From: Clarkia xantiana subsp. parviflora
Taxonomy: Eukaryota > Streptophyta > Magnoliopsida > Myrtales > Onagraceae
Direction of reading: 5' to 3'
DNA: 64,000 bases
NCBI GenBank assembly: GCA_036873135.1
Contig: JAPTYO010000023.1
Location: 1,871,834 to 1,935,833, forward strand
The translations under genes were made by a program, and so were the position numbers. Numbering within the stretch: the first letter of the stretch is position 1; every line of letters begins with the position of its first letter. The notes beneath the pieces were generated by a model, which worked only from the letters and a program-made list of their open reading frames with translations, ran no database searches and was not told the origin of the DNA. Shown here piece by piece: positions 11,184 through 22,400 of the stretch.

Positions 11184-11429
11184 ATACACTACAAGAAAAC
11201 AGGGCATCAGCAACAGAAAATCTGTTGGAAATCCGTTGGTGAAGGCCTTTACCAACAGAATTTCCAACAGACTGGGCGTTGGTGATACCCCCGCTGGAAA
11301 ATATTTTTTCCAACGGGCTGTCAATCCGTTGGAAATTTCCAACCGATATCGGTTGGAAAATCGGAAGGAAATGAGTTAAAATTGGCTGGCCAAATTTCCA
11401 ACGAACAATATCTGTTGGAAATGAATTTC

Positions 11430-11830
11430 GTCGCCGAATACTTAACGGCGACGAAATGAATTTCCTCGCTAAAGACTTTTCGGTAACGAAATCCGTTTTC
11501 GTCGCGGAAGACTCTTCGGCGACCAACTCCTTTTTCCTCGCTGAATGCTCTTCGGCGACGAAATTGTTTCGTCGGCGATGACTCTTCGGCGACGAAATTG
11601 TTTTCGTCGGCGATGACTCTTCGGCGACGAAATTGTTTTCGTCGGCGATGACTCTTCGGCGACGAAATTGTTTTGGTCGGCGATGACTATTCAGCGACGA
11701 AACCGGTATTTCGTCGGCGATGACTCTTCGGCGACGAAACCAGTATTCCGTTGAAAAAGATTCTTCAGCGATAAAATCCGTATTCCGTTGAGAAAGACTC
11801 TCCGGCGACGAATCCATTTCGTCGCCGAAG
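11430..11830. repeat. GACGAAA tandem array in the CACTA left arm
   Basis: Repeats of about 37 bp built on GGCGACGAAATTGTTTTCG and GCGATGACTCTTCGGC occur about ten times, the central four nearly identical. On the minus strand this gives a 288-codon open frame from 11928 that is a repeat artefact, not a gene. Confidence 0.8.
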
Positions 11831-12384
11831 ATATTAAGGGATTTCTTTTCCATTTTTTTCTCAAATAATTCGATTTCTTTTCCACTTTTTTCCCATATAA
11901 TTTTACCAACAAAAATCTCAATAATCAATCCCTTTTACTGTAAATTAACAAACTATACTTTCCCCAATCAATATCATACCAAACATTACATTTCACAAAA
12001 TCGTAGTCTGATGTCTCACCAACTTAGCTAATATAACAGTAAAAAATAAAACCTTCACAAAAGTTGTAATGCCATCATGCGTACTTACTACCTATCTGCA
12101 CAATAAATTTATAAAACAAGATCAAGTTAGAAAAAAAAGTTAGAGAAACATTCATGAAACTAAATAAACAAATTAGATCAGTTAACAAATGTTAGAAACA
12201 TTCATGAAACAAAAACAAAGCGTCGTTCTTGAAAGTCTGAAGTCACAAACTAGTATAGATTGGGAGAATAGTTTGGAATTTGGAAACCGTAGCTAGCTAG
12301 AGAATATTTTGGAATTTGGATAATCATTATGCAGAGACACTTACAAATAAAGGTCCTCCACCCCTTCTATGATCATGACCCTAT

Positions 12385-14900
12385 GCCTTTTTCATCACCA
12401 TCTTCTTGAAATCATTAGTAACCTGTCCAACCTCAAACCCCATCATTATCAACAATAATCACATCCAAAAAAAGATTTAAGTAATTTGTGACAAAATTAT
12501 TTTAATGGAAAGGTCCCTTAAATTATAAGGATTTGTAAGACAAAGTAATTTGTTTTCTACAGAGGTAACACTCTTTTTAAAAGGATTGATGAAAAAAAAG
12601 ATCAACCTAGTAAAACACAAGAAATATGAGACTAATAAAGAGGGGTTTTATCCATAAACTGACCTTTGAACTATGACAGGAGAACTAGCCGTGTCCTCCT
12701 CCAGCTGCAGTTTTACTATCAGTGCAACCTGATTCTTGAATTACCCAAGTCCTTGTCTTGACTACTTTGACATTTAAGGATCCACACACATAATTAGTCC
12801 AACCAAAGGAAGTTTAGCCACTAATCTCTTCAACTTTTAAACAAGAAAGGCAGATTGAGAAAGTGGAAGTGATGGTGTGGAGTGATTAGGTATTAACACA
12901 GAGAACATAAAAACATCACCACTTGTTTTGAAAAATAAGTAATATCCTTTGCTAGAAAGCTAGGAAAGGAATTTGACATGTGATACAAAATATCTATGAA
13001 GGATACATGGTTAGATATAATGGCTCTTGGTCTTTAATCCTCTTCAAAGCATTAAACTTTTACAAATTGTATAGATTAGCATGATGAGAACTTACAAATT
13101 AATTAATTAAAGGTCTTCCAGTAGGTATCAAATGTAGAAACGTTATTAATCACTCATCCAACAAAAAAGGCACTTAGCAGATATTTTTTAGTTACATTGT
13201 ATTAAAACTATCAATACCTAATCTCCTCAAATAATGTTCAGGTAATGCATACAGAATAAAATGCAAAACAATGAAGTGCCTTCAAAATACTTACTAAATT
13301 CAAAGCTTGTAATCATATTGAATTCCAATAATTGTCTATTCGTTATATAGCAATAATCAACTTATAGTCAGTCCATTACCAAATTAAAGCACTAAATTGG
13401 AACATCTATGTATATCCAGTTTACCACTCATGAGAAATTCAGTCCCATTGCAAACTATCCCAAGGAAAACGGTGTTTTCAAATCAACATATCAGGAGCAA
13501 AAACTGCATAAATTTTACTTAAAGTAAGGGATTCAGAACCAAAGGAACAATGATTATGCCATAACTAAATCCAAAATATACCTCTTCTTGTTGGTTGAAT
13601 CTTGAGCAGCAGCATCAGTTGCTATTATGATTTTTTTTCTTAATTTTCCTTCTATGCTATGTTTTCTTTACCCTCACCAGAAGTTCATTGCAGTTAAATA
13701 GTGTGCTCCAAATGTTTCTCTTCTTGGAATAATCTGCAACAATTTCAATGGAATAATTCACAAAAATATGATTCGTTAAAACTTTCTGAAAGATTTATCC
13801 ATGTTTAAGAGCATACAATCATAACTAACATTAGAAAGCTCAATTTAACTATCAAAGAAAAATGAAAGCTCGTAATAGATAAACACATTATTTTTCAAGT
13901 GCTTTGCTAATTCACCACAAACCTTGAAGGACGAATCTGAACCTGGGGAGGCATGGAGAGCTCTCGAGAGTTTCAGCTGTTGAAACTTAGTAAATATATA
14001 GGAAAGTAAGTGGGGTTTGGAATGTATTTACAAGGTATTTATACCAACACAAAACAGATTAGGTCATAAAATATACTACAAATCATAAGCTAATTAAGGA
14101 GACTTGGCTCAACAGCATATAGCTAAGTGTTTTAAGGTACATAATATATGTAAGTGTTTTTAAGAACAAAAATATTACAGTTTAAGTGTTTTTGAAGTGT
14201 TTTTTCATTTAAATTGTATTAAGGATAAAGATAGTGCATCTTAAATAACAAATGGTAAAAATTAAAAAGACTTGAGTCACCCTAACAATGGTTTCAATTC
14301 ATTTAAAACGATAAATCATAGAAATTATAGTCCACGAGAACTAGAATATGGACTAACTGCTTTTCGAGTCCATTGCTATTTACTTGGATAAAAAATGGAA
14401 GTCTTTCGACAACCCAACATTTATATACAGACAAATGATATAATGATGGAGAGTAGTAAAGCGGTAGCTACAATTACTTTGTAAATGCTTCTCCATTTAG
14501 TCTTTATTTCTATGACTCTAAGTTTTAAGGTTTCTAACATCCCATTGACTGCTAAGAAGAACAAATCACATCTAAATAGTCTTAAACGATTCAATGATTG
14601 AGTTCATGGATCATACGTTAGACTCAAAATCGAACCAATCTATCATGCAACGGAGAAAAGGAATTGCATGTTGCAAAAATAGGATTTGTTCATCCAAAAT
14701 ACCTGTTATGCCCCCAAATTCGACTAGAAACGTCAGCAGATGTCATCATGGCTGCGAGATCGAAGAGCGTCTCATTGAAGACAAGTGGATTCAGTGGTCC
14801 TGGCATCAGAGACGAGCTTACTGCCGCCGCCATGGTCACGAGGTCGAAGAACAGCTGTCGGGGCCCAAAGTGAGTGGTGGATCATGCCGTCGGAGGAAGA
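12385..14900 (-). other. Possible captured host-gene fragments inside the CACTA element
   Basis: On the minus strand several short coding-like pieces are bounded by good splice signals. Near 14890-14660 an open stretch includes MAAAVSSSLMPGPLNPLVF and MTSADVSS. Near 13980-13925 there is a piece ending at a GT. Near 13740-13685 a piece encodes IIPRRETFGAHYLTAMNF between an AG and a GT. Near 12440-12385 an AG is followed by VTNDFKKMVMKKA and a stop. This pattern suggests transduplicated exons of one host gene. The product is not recognised and no single protein can be assembled with confidence. Confidence 0.3.
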
Positions 14901-15669
14901 ATGTTTAGCAAGAAGTAAATGCAAGAAGAGGAGGCTAGGTTATTGGGAAGAATGGTGAGAAATTGTGGCTGAGAGTGAAGGAGAGGATAAAAAGTTGTGG
15001 ATAGAATTTGGTACATAGTGGATAGGGCTTTCTAAACGGTGCCGTATATGATAGTATCATATATATATATATATAATTGTAAAATTAAACACGAAAATGA
15101 GTTAACTCGGTTGATGTCAACTCTAAATAAAATCAGTCATCTCCATCCAAATAAGACAAGCTTCAGAGTCCCTATTTTTTGTTTTCATTTTTTCTCTTGT
15201 ATATATATGTATATATATGTATATATATATTAATGAATGTATTTTACGTAGTATATATATATATATCAAGAATGTACAAGAAAATTACTTTTTTTTGTTG
15301 GCCAAAAATCTCAGTTATTACTTATTTACTATTTACGTCTTCTAAGTTCTACCTCAAAGTGTGAGTTCAACTCTCATCACTAAATATATTTTTTTTTCAT
15401 TTATATATATAATTTTATATTTTTAAAATTTGAATATTTATTCCAAATTCCAACAGATTTGTTATTGTTGGAGAATCTGTTGGAAATATAAGTATTCCAA
15501 CAGATTTCCAACATAAAAGAGCTTGTTGGTAACAGCTGTTGGAAATTCTGTTGGAAAATGATCAAATTTAAATCTGTTGGATGCCGTTGGAAATCTGTTG
15601 GAAATTTCCAACAGAAATATTTTGTTGGAAACGTATCCGTTGGTGATGCCCTGTTTTCTTGTAGTGATA

Positions 15670-15917
15670 GTAAATTTCTTCAAAGTTTAGTTATCAAATA
15701 CAAATTTATGAAAACTTTAATTTAGTTAGTAAATTTTAAATTCTCAAAGGTCAAGTTAGCAATTTGTGAAAGTTTTGATTGTCGTTTAGTAGCAAATTAG
15801 ATAGAACTAGCACATTACAATTCACAATTTGGTATAAGTTCACTTAGCAGTTTATCTTAAAAAAACTAGCACATTCTAATCCCTTAATGTTTAACTTGCA
15901 ATTTACTAATTAACCTT

Positions 15918-15948
<31 letters not shown>

Positions 15949-17334
15949 ATTTTGTATCTGTTTATATTTATACTATACTATATATACTAGTATATATATA
16001 ATTTTATTCAAATGCTACATATCATATATATTTTCATTAGAATATAAATTTAGTAAATGGAAGTAGTATATAGAAAAATTCATAGCTTTTTAATTATTAC
16101 ATTTCAAAAGTACAAAATGTAATAATAAATAAAAATAAAAATTAATTTCTGCAGGTATAAAAATAATATAATAACATACATAGTAAAATAAGAATAAAAT
16201 AAATATATGGTTATATATTAATATAAAATATAGAGTTTTATTGAATAACACACATTTATTATAAGCCCCACGTCGAAATACTAAAAATTGAGAGCGTTTA
16301 AGGTAAGGAAACCCTTAATGCAAGAAAATAGAGGTCAATCTCACAATGACACATCAACGTTTCTCTTAAATTTTTGAAAAGTGCATCATGTGTGATTTTT
16401 TTCACATACTTAAGTATGTAACCGTTTCTTTTGGCCATATATTTATTCTTCCTTAACACATTTTCTTTTCCGACTAATTTTATAATAACTTCACATTTAA
16501 GATATAATAATTTACGGTAGTTTTGTGGATTTTTTTTTTCTAAAACCATATTGGGACGGGCGAACCCTAGAGGGTAAATATGTTTAAATAATTTTATTTT
16601 TTTTTTTTAAAAATCCTATTGGGATGGGTGAACCCTAGATGGTAAATGGGTTAAAATATTTTTATGATTTTTTTTAAACCTATTAATTAGGTGATCGGTT
16701 TGGTCAGGTGAACTCTAGACATAAATGAGTCTATACGTACTCTTATGTTATAATAAACTAGATTATTATATAAATATTATACATGAAAAATAGTATAAAT
16801 GTTTAAACATAAAATTTATCCGGAAAAAAAGAAGTTAAATGCTAAGAAGAATAAAAATTAGGAGCGGCTGGACTAAGGTAATTACCTTTCTAGAAAATAA
16901 TATTAAATTAAAATTAGGACATAATTATTTATGATTTACTCAACAAATGTGTGATTTTAATTGGATTCTGAGGCATAACTATTTCTCCTAAAAATTAGGG
17001 TTAAAAAAATAATTTCTGTTCCAAAATTTCGAATTTACTGAATAATTTTAGGAAGTTGAGTGTAGATATAATATTTGTACATATATCGATCCGAGTGAGT
17101 GGCGTATATTTGTACATAGATGATGATGTTCATCGAATTTACTCAAAAACACATATATTATATCTCTAAAACAATATATTATATATATATATATCCAATA
17201 ATTTTTAGTCGGTTAAAAACGTGTTTAATTTCATTTCATTTCATATATATATATATATATGATTATTATCAGTTAATACTTTAGATCACAAGAAAACTCC
17301 AGAAACTCAGTTAAGAAGCTACCGTGTTTGCAAG
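15670..17334. other. AT-rich intergenic region upstream of the MEKK-like gene
   Basis: Contains AT microsatellites (15921-15944 and around 17180-17262) and no supported gene. The TATA-rich stretch at 17242-17262, about 75 bp before the ATG, may act as the core promoter of the kinase gene, but many TATA-like strings are present and the choice is not secure. Confidence 0.5.
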
Positions 17335-18222
17335 ATGCTTGATCACGATGCCAAACATTACAGAGGCGACGGCAGTGGGTGGAAGAGAGGTCCGCTGATC
17401 GGCTACGGCGGCCAGGGCCGAGTTTACTTCGCCACCGCCTTGGATTGGGGCGGCACTCCCTTCCCACCGCGAATGGCCGTCAAGTCAACCACCGACAAAC
17501 TCACTCACCTTCTAGAAGAGTGTGCGTTGATCAACATCGGTCCCTCTCCCTTCATCATCAAATTCGCCGGCTCCGACAAGACCCATAACTACCAGCACAA
17601 CACCCGCTGCTACGATCTTCTCTTCGAATACGCTCCCGGCGGGACCCTCGGCGCCCTCATCAGGAACTCCGGCGCGCTGCCGGAAAGTGACGTCATCCGC
17701 TACACTCGACACATCCTCCAAGGCCTGCACCACATCCATAAACGCGGATACGTCCACTGCGACATCAAACCCGACAATATTCTCCTTGTCGGTGATGGAT
17801 TTTCCTACGTGGCAAAGATCGGAGACCTGGGTTTGGCCAAGGAGGTTAAAGAAGAGCAGGAGAGATGGAGAGGGACGGTGAATTATTTGGCGCCGGAGTC
17901 GGTGACGAAGAACGTGCAGGAGCCGGCGTCGGATATTTGGGCTCTTGGGTGCACCGTTAAAGAGATGCTGCAAGGGGAGCTTCACGTAAAAGACGGTGAC
18001 GAGAGACGAATCTCCGGCGATGGGTTAGGGTTTGTCGAAGCGTGCATGAAGCTTAGGCCGGAGGAGAGATGGACGGCCGAGATGCTTCTGAAACATCCGT
18101 TTTTGTGGGAAGTCGATGATTATAAGGTGGAGGCAGAGGAGAAGAGGAGGGCGAGGAAGAGGAGAAAGGTGGTGTCGGAAGTCATCGACGTTGATAATAT
18201 CATATATATTGACGATGACTAG
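17335..18222 (+). CDS. MEKK/MAPKKK-like serine/threonine protein kinase (copy 1)
   Basis: An intact single-exon gene of 295 residues that is almost entirely kinase domain, as in the short MAPKKK17/18/20-type plant kinases that phosphorylate MAP2Ks. Visible parts are the glycine loop GYGGQG (23-28), catalytic lysine in AVK (K50), helix-C glutamate near 61-62, HCD-IK catalytic loop (141-145, Asp143 present), metal-binding DLG (164-166, in place of DFG) and APE (186-188). The HCD in place of HRD makes it a non-RD kinase. The C-terminus (about 262-280) is a basic run KRRARKRRKV that could be a nuclear signal, followed by an acidic tail. The substrate is unknown. A second, transposon-split copy at 46274-54703 differs at only a handful of residues. 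Confidence 0.9.
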   Translation: MLDHDAKHYRGDGSGWKRGPLIGYGGQGRVYFATALDWGGTPFPPRMAVKSTTDKLTHLLEECALINIGPSPFIIKFAGSDKTHNYQHNTRCYDLLFEYAPGGTLGALIRNSGALPESDVIRYTRHILQGLHHIHKRGYVHCDIKPDNILLVGDGFSYVAKIGDLGLAKEVKEEQERWRGTVNYLAPESVTKNVQEPASDIWALGCTVKEMLQGELHVKDGDERRISGDGLGFVEACMKLRPEERWTAEMLLKHPFLWEVDDYKVEAEEKRRARKRRKVVSEVIDVDNIIYIDDD

Positions 18223-18748
18223 GGTTTCTCTAAGAACTTCAAACTAGGGTTTCTCTGTAAACTTAAAGCTAGGGTTTCTGTTTTTGTTGCACCATTCAGT
18301 TAACACGTTGCATGCGGCTGTTGCCGCTGTAATTTCAGTTATGTTGATAGATACGTTTTTTTGTATTGATTTTACTAATGGAAGTTGAAGAACAGTATCA
18401 TTATTCTTATTCATGAATTGATTCATCAAGCAATTGCATGTGCATATAGTGAGAATTTCATGCTAGGGTTAATTAAATTTGACAATATGATGTTAGGGTA
18501 GTTAAATAAATGATTCTACTGAGATAGGGTTAAAAAAAAAAGTTACCCAAAATTGATAGTTTGAATCAAGATTTTTGTGTTATCTGATATTAAAGTTTGA
18601 TAAAAACCCACCTATTACGTGCTAACCCGGTAAGAACGAAGATCGATTTAAGTATGAAACAAACATATTATATGTGATGTCCTCCTTGCGAGAAAAAATA
18701 AATTAGGAAAACCCAAATTAAGTTAGTTATTACATAGGCCCTTAGAAC

Positions 18749-19082
18749 TAGAGTTGGGCAAACAACAGGTTCGGAACCAGACCGATTCCAAAACGCCAGG
18801 TTTTAAGGTGTGAACCAGATCAACAATTGTTAGTATACTTGTATAAAATCGGTTCTGAATTGGACCGGAACAAGTTTTGAACTCTTTTATTTTTATTTTT
18901 TTAATTTATTGTAAATCTCAATATAGAAAAACTACTGAACCGAACCAGACTGTTTTTGACAAAACATTCTAAAATCGGTCCATAACCAGATTATTTTTGT
19001 TACACTAAACCTTAACCAATAAAAAAAAAATCAGTTCTGGTCAGAACCGATCTGAGCCAAACCGGTTTCATGCCCAACTCTA
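18749..19082. mobile_element. hAT-type miniature element (334 bp)
   Basis: Ends are TAGAGTTGGGCA and its complement. The flanks CTTAGAAC / CTTAGGAC (18741-18748, 19083-19090) are an 8-bp duplication with one change. The same element, at the equivalent place and with a perfect duplication, lies at 45362-45685 in the inverted copy of this locus, so the insertion predates the duplication. Confidence 0.85.
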
Positions 19083-19090
19083 CTTAGGAC

Positions 19091-19458
19091 CACCCTTGAG
19101 AAAACAAAAAATAAAGTTGGATAGATTTTAAAAAAGTTTAAAATCTTGAATTGGGTTACTAACAACATAGTAAATATAATAACAAAAAAAAGTATGATTA
19201 CATAACACATGAGTAGGTATTTTACACAGATGAGTTAATAGTTACAAATTCTTACTTTTTGGGACACTGGTAAGTACAAATATCAACAAGTCTAAACAAA
19301 TGGAGAAAATCACATACAGTAAAATACCATTTTACCATTTCATGCTGTCTATATATCTCTAATCCCTAATTACTCTATTTTCATATCATTTCTCACCAAA
19401 CCACAAAAAACCAACCAACTAGAACTAAGAGAATTAATTTAATTTTGCAGATTAATAT
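19091..19458. other. Spacer between the two convergent kinase genes
   Basis: Probable 3' UTR and terminator region of the U-box kinase gene. No other gene is seen. The same sequence follows the U-box exon in the copies at 41.9 and 45.0 kb. Confidence 0.5.
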
Positions 19459-22400
19459 TTAATTTGCAGATGACTTCCACTCCATAATAGCAGATAGGAG
19501 AGTGTAATTTGGGATGAGATGCTTATGAGGCAGCAACAAGTTAGTCATTGGAGATTTATCATTCTTCTGCACCCATTTCTCTATTGCTCTCCGGTCGTAA
19601 CTATACCCATCTGCTGCTACGCATGGATCATCCATCACCTCCTATAAACATCCACAATCAAAACTCCAATCATCAAATAAAAAGATACATGTTTTAGAAT
19701 GTTGGGTTAACAGGTCTTTTGGTCCATGATGTTTGACTTCTTTTAGGTTTTGGTCCATGATGTTTTTTTTTTTTTTTTGCCTAGTTTTGGTACCATATGT
19801 TTACAAATTTTTCTAGTTTTGATCCGACCGTTACATTCCATCCATTTTTTCCGTTAATTAACATGTGCAAGTCACGTGATCCACCCTAAACTTTCAATTT
19901 TGTTCAAATTTAGGGGGAATTGACCCATTGAACTAGGTTTAGGGTGTCAATTCCCCCAAATTTGAACCATACACTTAGTTAAATTAGCCCAATTTGAACT
20001 AGGTTTAGGGTGTCAATTCCCCCAAATTTGAATAAAATTGAAAGTTTATGGTGGATCACATGACTTGCACATGTCAATTAACGGAAAAAATGGACTAAAT
20101 GTAACGGTCGGACCAAAACTAGAAAAATCTGCAAACATATGGTACCAATACTAGGCAAAAAAACATCATGGACCAAAACCTAAAAGTGGTCAAACATCAT
20201 GGACCAAAAGACCTATTAACCCTAGAATGTTTTATAAGAGTTGAGAATTTAAAAACATTCTGAACTGGTTGTTTCAATTTAAAATGTTAATATTCAGTGT
20301 ACCAACTATTATATTTGTTGCTTTCCATTTTTTCGACTGCTTTTGAAGTTAAAATTGGTGTTTTCAGCAACAAAAACATATTTTTTTTCACTTTTCTGAA
20401 ATATCATATTTCTTGCTCGTGATTTTATTTAATGCTGAAAAACATGTTTTTTTCGTCAATTTTAATATGGCTTATAGTTGAGACTATTTTTAGATTCTTA
20501 ACCCTGAATATAATACCTTGAGGATTGGGCAAATGAAGTGGTTCGGGGCCGACGATTTAGCAATATCCGAAATCGAATCCCGAGCTCGACTTGCACTAAT
20601 ATCCTTGAGTCTCTCCAGTGCAGGAAGGACCTCGCCTTTCAAATCCGACCGGTCTCTTCTTCTCAACTCGGCACACCGAAGGCCGAGAACCGCCAACTCC
20701 TTGGTCTCCTCCCATGGCCAGCACCCTGCCCCTTTATCCAAAACCTCCATCAAACTCCCATCTTCAATAGCATTCTCCATCAAATCCGTCAGTGCAATCG
20801 CCGGTCTCGCCGTCAAAAGCTGCAAAATCACCATCCCCAACGCATACACGTCCGATTCAGGAGAAACCCGACCTGTCCTTTGATACTCTGGATCGATGTA
20901 GCACATTGTTCCAACCGGACCCGTTTGGTCGGGTTTCGTGTCTGTCTGGAGTATCGTGGCGAGACCAACATCGCCGATCTTGCTGACGTAGTTGCGGTCG
21001 AGCAGTATGTTTGCGGGTTTTAGGTCGCGGTGTATGATGGGTTTCGGTTTTGCGTTGTGGAGGAATGCGAGAGCTGATGCGACTTCCCAAGCGATGCGGA
21101 ATCGGTCGAACCATGGAATCGGTTGAGATTTGGTTTTGGCGAGGAGTCGATCTTCGAGATTGCCGTTCTCCATGAATTCGTAGATTAGGCAGCTGTGGTC
21201 GGGGCATGCACCGATGAGGAGAAGCAAGTGCGGATGCCGAACTTTGTTCAATATCTCAAGCTGCAAAAAGAAAAAAATATATGCACATAACTTTACCAAT
21301 TTTGTTAAGCAAACCCATTTCGAACTAGTTTAATACAAATATTTTAAAAAACTGTTCGAACATGTTACGAAATACGAATGGATTGTTTTCTAGATTCAAC
21401 AATTTTCGGTTAAGAACTTAAAACAGTCCAAACTATAGGCTATGTTGCTAATCGATGCCTCATATTTAAATACTGATAGTTAGTGTTCCGACATGTTACG
21501 AAATACGAATGGATTATTGTCGAAGATTCTGTGTTTTTTAAGAGTCAAGAACTTTAAAACAGTCCAAAACTCCAAACTATAGGCTATGTTGTTAATCGAT
21601 GCGTCACATTTAAATGTTGATATTCAGTGTCTCAGCTATTAGATTTGTTGCTTTCCACTGTATATGACTGATTTGGAGGTTAAAATTAGCTTTTTTAAGC
21701 AATAAAAACATGTTTTTTATGCTTCCAAAGTATCATATCATGCTTTAGGCTTTTTTTGTTAATGGTTTCACGCGGGGTGGTCCTTGTTAGGGACCTCATC
21801 ATGAGGGTAGCACACGTAGCGTGTTTGCTCCACACCTAGACTATTCCCAACTCGCATAAGATTCAGCTCGTAAGGGGTAAGGTGTTGATTAAAAATATTT
21901 TTTCATTCTCATGGTCACCGGCAGAGTTTGAACTTCTAACCTCTCGTTGAGAGATGGAGCGGTGAACCGCTACACCATAATAGATAATTATTTAGACAAA
22001 TTTGATACTTAAAATACATGTTTTTTCGGTAAATTTTTAAAGAAAAAAAGTGGGCATCAATAAATTTGATATTAGGGACACCGAATATCAACATTTTAAA
22101 TCTGAAACAACGATGAACAACATGGCCTATAGTTTGGACTATTTTTAAATTCTTAACTTTTTTGTTTTAAATAAGCAATTCAAATTGGTTGTAAAAACCG
22201 ATTCGAATCGGACCAGTTTTTTTATTGTCTAACAAACCATAACCAAAAACTAAACTGGATTTGGTCAAATAGTTCCAGTCCAATTTCGAACCGGTTAGAG
22301 TCTAACATGTTCAGGCCCAAGCTTATTATCCGAACAACAACAGAGAGATTATTGGCTATAGCTGAGGCAACACGTGTTGCCCCGGCAGCAAATCAACATC

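Larger units (their letters stand above)
11187..15666. mobile_element. CACTA (En/Spm) element, 4480 bp, no transposase seen
   Basis: The left end CACTACAAGAAAACAGGGCA is matched by its exact complement at the right end (15647-15666), and ATA is duplicated on both sides (11184-11186, 15667-15669), the 3-bp duplication of CACTA elements. Both subterminal regions are packed with TTGGAAAT / ATTTCCAAC motifs in both orientations (11190-11420 and 15440-15650), as expected for transposase-binding arrays. No transposase frame is visible, so the element looks non-autonomous. The interior contains gene-like mini-exons on the minus strand. Confidence 0.9.

Noticed and set aside
11062..11928. 288-codon open frame on the minus strand
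   Set aside because: It crosses the CACTA end and is made of TCGTCGCCGAAG-type subterminal repeats; low-complexity protein with no domain.
15921..15944. CRISPR-like or other spaced repeat array
   Set aside because: Simple AT microsatellite; the window is plant nuclear DNA and no spaced-repeat array of CRISPR type exists.
17512..17985. 157-codon frame antisense to the MEKK-like kinase (also 46511-46984)
   Set aside because: Shadow of the GC-rich kinase coding strand; no independent evidence.
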